Origin: Deltaproteobacteria bacterium
GTDB taxonomy: Bacteria > Myxococcota > JACRCW01 > JAFGSX01
Reading direction: 5' to 3'
NCBI GenBank assembly: GCA_016934455.1
Contig: JAFGSX010000130.1
Location: 1-33,982 of the forward strand
Length of the DNA stretch: 33,982 nt
Both the position numbers and the translations under genes were made by a program. Positions 29,458 through 33,982 of the stretch are shown one piece after another (position 1 is the first letter of the stretch; each line of letters starts with the position of its first letter). The notes beneath the pieces were generated by a model. The model had not been told where the DNA came from and searched no databases. It saw only the letters and a program-made list of their open reading frames with translations.

Positions 29458-31005
29458 GTGAACAGCTCCTCCAGGCCATCGACTCAACAATCTCCGGCGC
29501 CAGCTCGGGGCGAGCCGGATCTGGCGTGCGCGCTGGTGCCGGCGCTGCCGCTGCAGATCCTGCTGCGCTGCCACCCGGAATGGCGATCGCATCCGGTGGC
29601 CGTGGTCAGCGAGGACCGCCCGACCGGCCTTGTTGTCTGGCGCAACCAGCAGGCCCGGCGCGCCGGGGTGGCGGCTGGCATGCGCTATGTCGGGGCGCTG
29701 GCGCTGGCTCCTGATCTGCGCGCCGGCTGTGTCGCCGCGGCGGAGATCGAGACCCGCGCCGCGGATCTGACCGCCCTGCTCTGGTGCCACACGCCAGGCG
29801 TCGAGCCGTGCCCGGATCTGCCCGGGGTGTGCTGGCTCGATGCCTGCGGTCTGAGCCGGCTGTACCCCGATCTGGAGGGCTGGGCAGCCGCGATCCGGTC
29901 GACGCTGCAACAGGCTGGCTGGGTAACGCGGATCGCGGTCGGCCGGACCCGGTTTGGCACCCTTGCCGCGGCCCGGGTCTGTCGCCACCAGGTGGTGTTC
30001 GGGAGCGCGGCGGCCGAGCACGCTGCGGCCTGCCAGGTGCAGCTCGAGCGCCTGGATCTCGCCCCCGACATCCAGCGGGCCCTGGCCAGGCTGGGGGTGC
30101 AGACCGTGGGTGACCTGATCCGGTTGCCCGCAGGCGGGCTGCGGTTGCGCTTCGGGCCCGAGATCCACCTGCTGCACCGGCTGGCGAGCGGCGAGCCCGA
30201 CCGGCCGCTCGAGCCGGCGCGTCCGCCCGCGCCGATCCGCGGGCGGTGCCTGCTCGACGAGGCCGAGTCCGACAGCTCGCGGCTGCTGTTCGAGATCAAG
30301 CGGCTGCTGCACCCGTTGCTGCGAGAGCTGGCGCGGGGCGGTCGGGCGCTCGCCGCGCTGTGGATCCGGCTGCTGCTCGATCGCCGCGCCGCGGCGCGCT
30401 CGGTCGAGCAGAGGATTCAGCCGGCGCGGCCCACGCTCGAGGCCATGCAGTTGCTGGATCTGGTGCGGCTGTGGCTCGACCGGCTGCGGCTGGAGGCGGG
30501 AGCCATCGAGATCGCGCTCGAGGCGGAGGCGGTGGCAGCCACGGCCGAACAGCTCCGGCTGTTTTCCGATCAGCCGGGTCGCGATCTGGCGGCGGCCGAG
30601 CGGGCGCTGGCTCGGATCCGGGCCGAGCTCGGCGCGGCTGCGGTGGTGCGCGCCGAGGTGCGCGACGCGCACCTGCCCGAGGCGAGTTTTATCTGGTCGC
30701 CGGTCGCGCGCCTGGCGCTGGCTCGGTTCGCGGCCAGCGGGTCGCGGCCGCTGGTGCGGAGGCTGAACACGCGGCCGGTCGAGCTGCCGCCGCGGCTGTG
30801 GCTGGCGCCCGAGGGCTGGATGCTGGGGCGGCCCGGGCGCGGGGCGGTGGTCCGACTGCGCGGCCCGTACGTCGTCTCGGGCGGCTGGTGGGCGCGCGAG
30901 GTGGTGCGCGACTACCATTATGCCGAGACCGAGCGCGGCGAGATTTTATGGCTCTATCGCGATCGGCGGCGGCGGCGCTGGCTGATCCAGGGCGCGGTCG
31001 AGTGA
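29458..31005 (+). CDS. imuB: ImuB-like Y-family DNA polymerase subunit, catalytically inactive
   Basis: GTG 29458 starts a 515-aa product. ACALVPALPLQILLRCHPEW matches the ImuB N-terminus, but the usual metal-binding Asp in the first strand is Leu here, and in CWLDACGLSRLY the second acidic residue is Ala, so it lacks polymerase activity as ImuB does. A little-finger-like region follows, and EQLRLF (Q near residue 365) fits the beta-clamp-binding motif QLxLF. The C-terminal part with EGWMLGRPGRG and YHYAETERGEILWLYRD is typical of ImuB. ImuB links ImuA and DnaE2 to the clamp in translesion synthesis. Neither imuA nor dnaE2 is adjacent, which is unusual. No ribosome-binding site precedes the GTG, consistent with a leaderless mRNA. 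Confidence 0.82.
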   Translation: MNSSSRPSTQQSPAPARGEPDLACALVPALPLQILLRCHPEWRSHPVAVVSEDRPTGLVVWRNQQARRAGVAAGMRYVGALALAPDLRAGCVAAAEIETRAADLTALLWCHTPGVEPCPDLPGVCWLDACGLSRLYPDLEGWAAAIRSTLQQAGWVTRIAVGRTRFGTLAAARVCRHQVVFGSAAAEHAAACQVQLERLDLAPDIQRALARLGVQTVGDLIRLPAGGLRLRFGPEIHLLHRLASGEPDRPLEPARPPAPIRGRCLLDEAESDSSRLLFEIKRLLHPLLRELARGGRALAALWIRLLLDRRAAARSVEQRIQPARPTLEAMQLLDLVRLWLDRLRLEAGAIEIALEAEAVAATAEQLRLFSDQPGRDLAAAERALARIRAELGAAAVVRAEVRDAHLPEASFIWSPVARLALARFAASGSRPLVRRLNTRPVELPPRLWLAPEGWMLGRPGRGAVVRLRGPYVVSGGWWAREVVRDYHYAETERGEILWLYRDRRRRRWLIQGAVE

Positions 31006-31033
31006 GCGATCGATTGTTGCAACGCAAAAAGAG

Positions 31034-31780
31034 CTAGAACGAGAGGCCGCCGTCGACGTCGACGGTGCGCGAGGTGAAGTAGTCGCACTCGAGCGCGAAC
31101 TTGACCGCCAGCCAGATGTCCTCGGGCAGGCCGATGCGGCCGGCCGGGATGCGCTCGATCGCAGCGTCGCGCGCCTTCTGGTTCATGCCCCGGGTCATCG
31201 GCGTCTCGACCATGCCGGGCGCCACCGCGGCGACTCGGATCCCGCTCGGCCCGAGCTCGCGCGCCCAGGTCAGGGTGTTGGCGGCGAGCGCCGCCTTGGC
31301 CGCCGTGTAGTTGCTCTGGCCGCGGTTGCCGTGGCGCGAGATCGACGAGATGTTGACGATGACACCGGGCCGGGTATCGGTCTCGAGCATCCTGGCCGCC
31401 ACCTCGCGCGCCATCAGGGTGGCGCCGGTCAGGTTGACGGCGATGACCGCGTCCCAGTCGGCGCGCGCTAGCTTTCTGATCTGTCCGCTCTGCCGGTCTT
31501 TTTTTACCAGCAGGCCGTCGCGCAGGATGCCGGCGTTGTTGATCAGGCCGTTGAGCCCGCCCATGGTCCGATCGGCCCAGGCCACGAAGTTGGCACCGTC
31601 CTGCTCGTCGCTGACGTCGAGCCGGCGTCTGTGCACGCCCGCCGGCAGGGCCTCGAGACCGGCGGCGTCGATGTCGCCGGCGGCGACCTGGGCGCCGGCC
31701 TCGGCGAGACGTCTGGCAAAATGCGCGCCCATGCCCGAGCTGGCGCCGGTGACGATGATCTTGAGTTGCTTGAGATCCAT
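31034..31780 (-). CDS. Short-chain dehydrogenase/reductase (FabG-like)
   Basis: The start is ATG 31780 (MDLKQLKIIVTG), with GGGGAGCGAGCC upstream. The 248-aa protein has TGASSGMG for NAD(P) binding, NNAG, the catalytic Ser in ISSISRHGN, YTAAK as the catalytic Tyr-Lys, and VAPGMVETPM. DIDAAGLEAL after the second strand suggests NAD+ preference, an inference. It is divergent from an acyl-CoA ligase, which suggests a role in acyl-CoA or acyl-ACP oxidoreduction. It is convergent with imuB. Confidence 0.87.
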   Translation of the reverse strand: MDLKQLKIIVTGASSGMGAHFARRLAEAGAQVAAGDIDAAGLEALPAGVHRRRLDVSDEQDGANFVAWADRTMGGLNGLINNAGILRDGLLVKKDRQSGQIRKLARADWDAVIAVNLTGATLMAREVAARMLETDTRPGVIVNISSISRHGNRGQSNYTAAKAALAANTLTWARELGPSGIRVAAVAPGMVETPMTRGMNQKARDAAIERIPAGRIGLPEDIWLAVKFALECDYFTSRTVDVDGGLSF

Positions 31781-31850
31781 GGCTCGCTCCCCGGTCGGGC
31801 GGGCGCCGCGCCCGCGCGTCGGTTCCAGCACTAGGTGCCGCCGGGCCCGT

Positions 31851-31967
31851 TGTCAAGAAAATATTGCGATGCAGCATAATTGCCGGCGCGGAAGGCCGCT
31901 GATTGGCCAATTTGCTGGATTATTTGCTTGACAAATGATGCGTTGCAGTAAGTAAACTTTTGCTCAT
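31851..31967. promoter_or_regulatory. Divergent control region, SDR and acyl-CoA ligase
   Basis: The 216-bp gap is more AT-rich than its surroundings. A minus-strand TTGACA lies at 31856-31851 and a plus-strand TTGACA at 31928, both facing outward. GCGATGCAG (31866) and GCGTTGCAG (31940) are near-identical repeats, and GTTGCA at 31942 is the inverse of TGCAAC at 31967. The arrangement suggests a transcription-factor site near both promoters. Confidence 0.45.
31928..31958 (+). promoter_or_regulatory. Candidate promoter for the acyl-CoA ligase
   Basis: A perfect TTGACA at 31928 is followed after 19 nt by TAAACT (31953). The spacing is longer than usual, so the -10 is uncertain. GCGTTGCAG lies between the two elements. 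Confidence 0.4.
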
Positions 31968-31996
31968 GCAACAACGGACAGCGGGCGGAGGTGACC

Positions 31997-33523
31997 GTGG
32001 CCGACCTCGACGTCAACATCGGGCACTGGGTGCGCAAGAACGCGCAGATCTATCCGGACAAGACGGCGGTCAAGTCGCTGGGCCGCGCCTTCACCTACCG
32101 CGAGCTGAGCGATCGCATGAACCGGCTGGCCAATGGGCTGCGCGGTCTGGGGCTGGCCAGGGGCGACCGGGTGGCGTTGCTGCTGCTCAACGGCACCGAG
32201 TACGTGGAGGCGGTCTTTGCGTGCTCGGCGATCGGCCTGATCGCGGTGCCGCTCAACTGGCGGCTCGGCCAGGACGAGCAGGCGTTTGTCGTCGCGGACT
32301 GCGCCCCGCGGGTGCTGATTCACCACGCCGCCTTCGAGGAGCGCGCGCTGGCTCTGCAGCGGGAGTGCGCGTCGATCGAGCACCGGCTGGCCGTCACCGA
32401 CGCCGGCGGCAGCTCGCCGTACGAGGAACTCCTGGCCGCGGCGCCGGCCGCCGACGCCGTCGATCCGGCCGTCGGCGGCGACGACCCGCACCTGATCATG
32501 TACACCGCCGGCACCACCGGTCATCCCAAGGGTGTGGTGCTCACGCACGCCAACTGCTTCTGGCAGTCGGTCAATGGCTGGGCGCTGGGCGTCAGCCCGA
32601 AGACCGTCGCCCTGGTGGTGCTGCCGCTGTTCCACGTCGGTGGCCTCAACGGCTCGGTCACACCGATGATCCACGTCGGCGCCAGCGTGCTGCTGCCGCC
32701 CAAGTTCGACGTCGCCGAGACGCTGGAGACGATCGAGCGCGAGCGGGTGTCCGGCCTGCTCGCCGTGCCCGCGGTGTACCAGATGATGTACGACCACCCG
32801 CGCTTCGCGAGCACCGACTTCTCGTCGATCGAGGCCCTAATCTCGGGCGGCGCGCCGCTGCCGCTGGACCTGATCCGCAAGTACCACCAGCGCGGCCTCG
32901 AGTTCAGGCAGGGTTACGGGCTGACCGAGACCGCGCCCGGCGCCACCGGCATGGGGCCGGGCGAGTGCCTGGACCACGCCGGAACGGCCGGCCGCGCCTG
33001 CCTCTACGTCGACCTCGCGATCGTCGACGACGGCGGCCATCCGCTGCCGCCGGGACAGGCGGGCGAGGTCTGCGTCCGCGGCCCCAACGTGATGCGGGGC
33101 TACTGGAACCGTCCCGACGAGACCGCCAGCGCGCTCCGCGGCGGCTGGTTCCATTCTGGCGACATCGGTTTTGTCGACGACGCCGGCTACCTGACGCTGG
33201 TAGACCGCAAGAAGGACATGATCATCTCGGGTGGCGAGAACGTCTACCCGGCCGAGATCGAGAAGGTACTGCAGGAGCACGCGGGCGTGGCCGAGGTGGC
33301 GGTGGTGGGACGGCCCGACGCCAAGTGGGGCGAGGTGCCGGTCGCCTTCGTGGTGCCGCGGCGCGGCTGCCAGCTCACGGCCGACGAGCTGCTCGCCTTT
33401 TGCCGGGATCGCATCGGCCGCTACAAGCAGCCCAAGGAATTCTTCTTCAGGCAGGCTCTGCCGCGCAACGCGGCCGGCAAGGTGCTCAAGCCGGAGCTCA
33501 GGCGCGAGGCCGGCAACGGATAG
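31997..33523 (+). CDS. Acyl-CoA ligase (ANL superfamily, FadD-like)
   Basis: GTG 31997 is preferred over 31991 because GGAGG ends five bases before it. The 508-aa protein has the ANL core motifs in order: MYTAGTTGHPKGVV (phosphate loop), GYGLTETAP, WFHSGDIG, DRKKDMIISGGENVYPAEIE, and LPRNAAGKVLKPELR with the C-terminal catalytic Lys near residue 494. It adenylates a carboxylic acid and forms the CoA thioester. Substrate class (medium/long-chain fatty or aromatic acid) is not readable from the motifs alone. It is divergent from the SDR gene. Confidence 0.93.
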   Translation: MADLDVNIGHWVRKNAQIYPDKTAVKSLGRAFTYRELSDRMNRLANGLRGLGLARGDRVALLLLNGTEYVEAVFACSAIGLIAVPLNWRLGQDEQAFVVADCAPRVLIHHAAFEERALALQRECASIEHRLAVTDAGGSSPYEELLAAAPAADAVDPAVGGDDPHLIMYTAGTTGHPKGVVLTHANCFWQSVNGWALGVSPKTVALVVLPLFHVGGLNGSVTPMIHVGASVLLPPKFDVAETLETIERERVSGLLAVPAVYQMMYDHPRFASTDFSSIEALISGGAPLPLDLIRKYHQRGLEFRQGYGLTETAPGATGMGPGECLDHAGTAGRACLYVDLAIVDDGGHPLPPGQAGEVCVRGPNVMRGYWNRPDETASALRGGWFHSGDIGFVDDAGYLTLVDRKKDMIISGGENVYPAEIEKVLQEHAGVAEVAVVGRPDAKWGEVPVAFVVPRRGCQLTADELLAFCRDRIGRYKQPKEFFFRQALPRNAAGKVLKPELRREAGNG

Positions 33524-33536
33524 GGGACCCAGGCCA

Positions 33537-33565
33537 ATACGAACCGAATCATCCGGATTTCGTAT
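33537..33565. terminator. Candidate bidirectional terminator hairpin
   Basis: ATACGAA and TTCGTAT pair across a 15-nt loop between the convergent acyl-CoA ligase and the Cys-rich gene. The stem is AT-rich and there is no long T run, so the assignment is weak. Confidence 0.3.
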
Positions 33566-33606
33566 GCGTCCCGACCAACTTCACCCAACCAGCACGGCCC
33601 GTCCGA

Positions 33607-33982
33607 TCACCGCGTGCAGACGCAGATCTCGCTGCCGCGGACTGTGTCGCACGTGTCACCCATCCATTCCCGGCGGTCGCAGACCGGGGTGACGTTGTCA
33701 AAGGCATCGAGACAGGTCTGGCCGAGCCCGAAACAGAGCACACCGCAGGTGCTGCTGCTGGTGGTGGCGGCGAACTCGCAGGTCGTCGCGTTCTCGTGGC
33801 ACAACTCGTAACCGTTGACCCCGCCGTACAAGCTGTCGCAGCTCGGCCGGCCACCGGCGTCGACGCCGCTGCCGCCGTCGGGAGTCGTCGCCGCGATGCG
33901 ATCGCCGATGCACGGGGCGGTCTGCCACGTCGGGTCGTCGCCGGCGATCGAGACATCGGCTCCCAGCGTGCCGTGGCTGCCG
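33607..33982 (-). CDS. Cys-rich exported protein, C-terminal part, 3' end inside the window (5' partial)
   Basis: Minus-strand reading from the right edge is open without a stop from 33982 to 33607, so the track's start at 33831 is only an internal TTG. About 124 residues are visible, with at least ten Cys in the last 90 (CDSLYGG, ELCHE, TTCEF, STCGVLC, QTCLDAF, VCDRREW, DTCDT, ICVC). A Gly/Asp/Ala/Thr linker (TTPDGGSGVDAGG) precedes the main Cys cluster. It looks like a disulfide-bonded surface protein. There is no MYXO-CTERM end. The N-terminus lies outside the window and the function is unknown. Confidence 0.6.
   Translation of the reverse strand, partial: GSHGTLGADVSIAGDDPTWQTAPCIGDRIAATTPDGGSGVDAGGRPSCDSLYGGVNGYELCHENATTCEFAATTSSSTCGVLCFGLGQTCLDAFDNVTPVCDRREWMGDTCDTVRGSEICVCTR

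Noticed and set aside
28849-30918. 689-aa minus-strand ORF opposite imuB and the zinc-ribbon gene
   Set aside because: It overlaps two well-supported plus-strand genes and has the Arg/Gln/Pro-rich look of antisense high-GC sequence.
31016-31023. GTTGCAAC palindrome between imuB and the SDR gene
   Set aside because: It is only eight bases in a 28-bp convergent gap; chance is likely, although it resembles the GTTGCA/TGCAAC arms at 31942 and 31967.
31499-31507. Run of T inside the SDR gene as a terminator
   Set aside because: It codes for Lys-Lys in VKKDRQ on the minus strand and has no preceding stem.

Overview
The window looks like a chromosomal segment from a high-GC member of the Myxococcota or a close relative. 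Three things point there: a MYXO-CTERM-like anchor on a secreted beta-helix protein, many small lipoproteins with Asp/Ala/Pro linkers after the lipobox Cys, and strongly GC-ending codons. I see no IS element, integrase, tRNA, rRNA, CRISPR array or phage module. Gene density is high, and no gap between genes exceeds about 235 bp.

Layout. (1) 1-3.8 kb: the C-terminal part of a molybdenum hydroxylase large subunit (4-hydroxybenzoyl-CoA reductase-like), convergent with and slightly overlapping a secreted parallel beta-helix protein that has a 45-bp tandem repeat and a MYXO-CTERM-like end. A TusE-type sulfur-relay protein lies just upstream of it. (2) 3.8-7.8 kb, plus: a cysteine desulfurase translationally coupled to an exported Cys-rich beta-propeller protein, then an isochorismatase-like hydrolase and a DHH/DHHA1 phosphoesterase. 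(3) 7.8-11.1 kb, minus: a beta-oxidation pair, a thiolase and a 3-hydroxyacyl-CoA dehydrogenase/enoyl-CoA hydratase fusion in the reverse domain order to FadB. (4) 11.3-13.05 kb, minus: a large lipoprotein. (5) 13.3-22.6 kb, plus: a run of small genes, mostly unknown. It includes eight candidate lipoproteins, a macro-domain protein, a two-TM protein, an isoprenylcysteine-methyltransferase-like membrane protein, a second isochorismatase-like hydrolase, two adjacent PH/GRAM-like proteins and a DUF985 cupin. (6) 22.6-23.9 kb, minus: SCP2-like and EF-hand proteins. (7) 24.0-29.4 kb, plus: two methyltransferases, a truncated SDR remnant, membrane PH-like and DUF1648 proteins, a DUF374 acyltransferase, and a zinc-ribbon membrane protein. 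(8) 29.46-31.0 kb: an orphan imuB with a palindrome inside its predicted promoter. (9) 31.0-33.5 kb: an SDR and an acyl-CoA ligase transcribed divergently. (10) The right edge holds the C-terminal part of a Cys-rich exported protein on the minus strand.

How the parts may work together: thiolase, HCDH-ECH fusion, acyl-CoA ligase, FabG-like SDR and the HBCR-like subunit are all CoA-thioester enzymes, so a fatty-acid or aromatic-acid catabolic theme is reasonable, but they are not one operon. TusE plus cysteine desulfurase suggests sulfur mobilisation. The lipoprotein-rich middle section suggests an envelope function that I cannot name. All calls rest on reading the sequence and on family knowledge; no database search was run.
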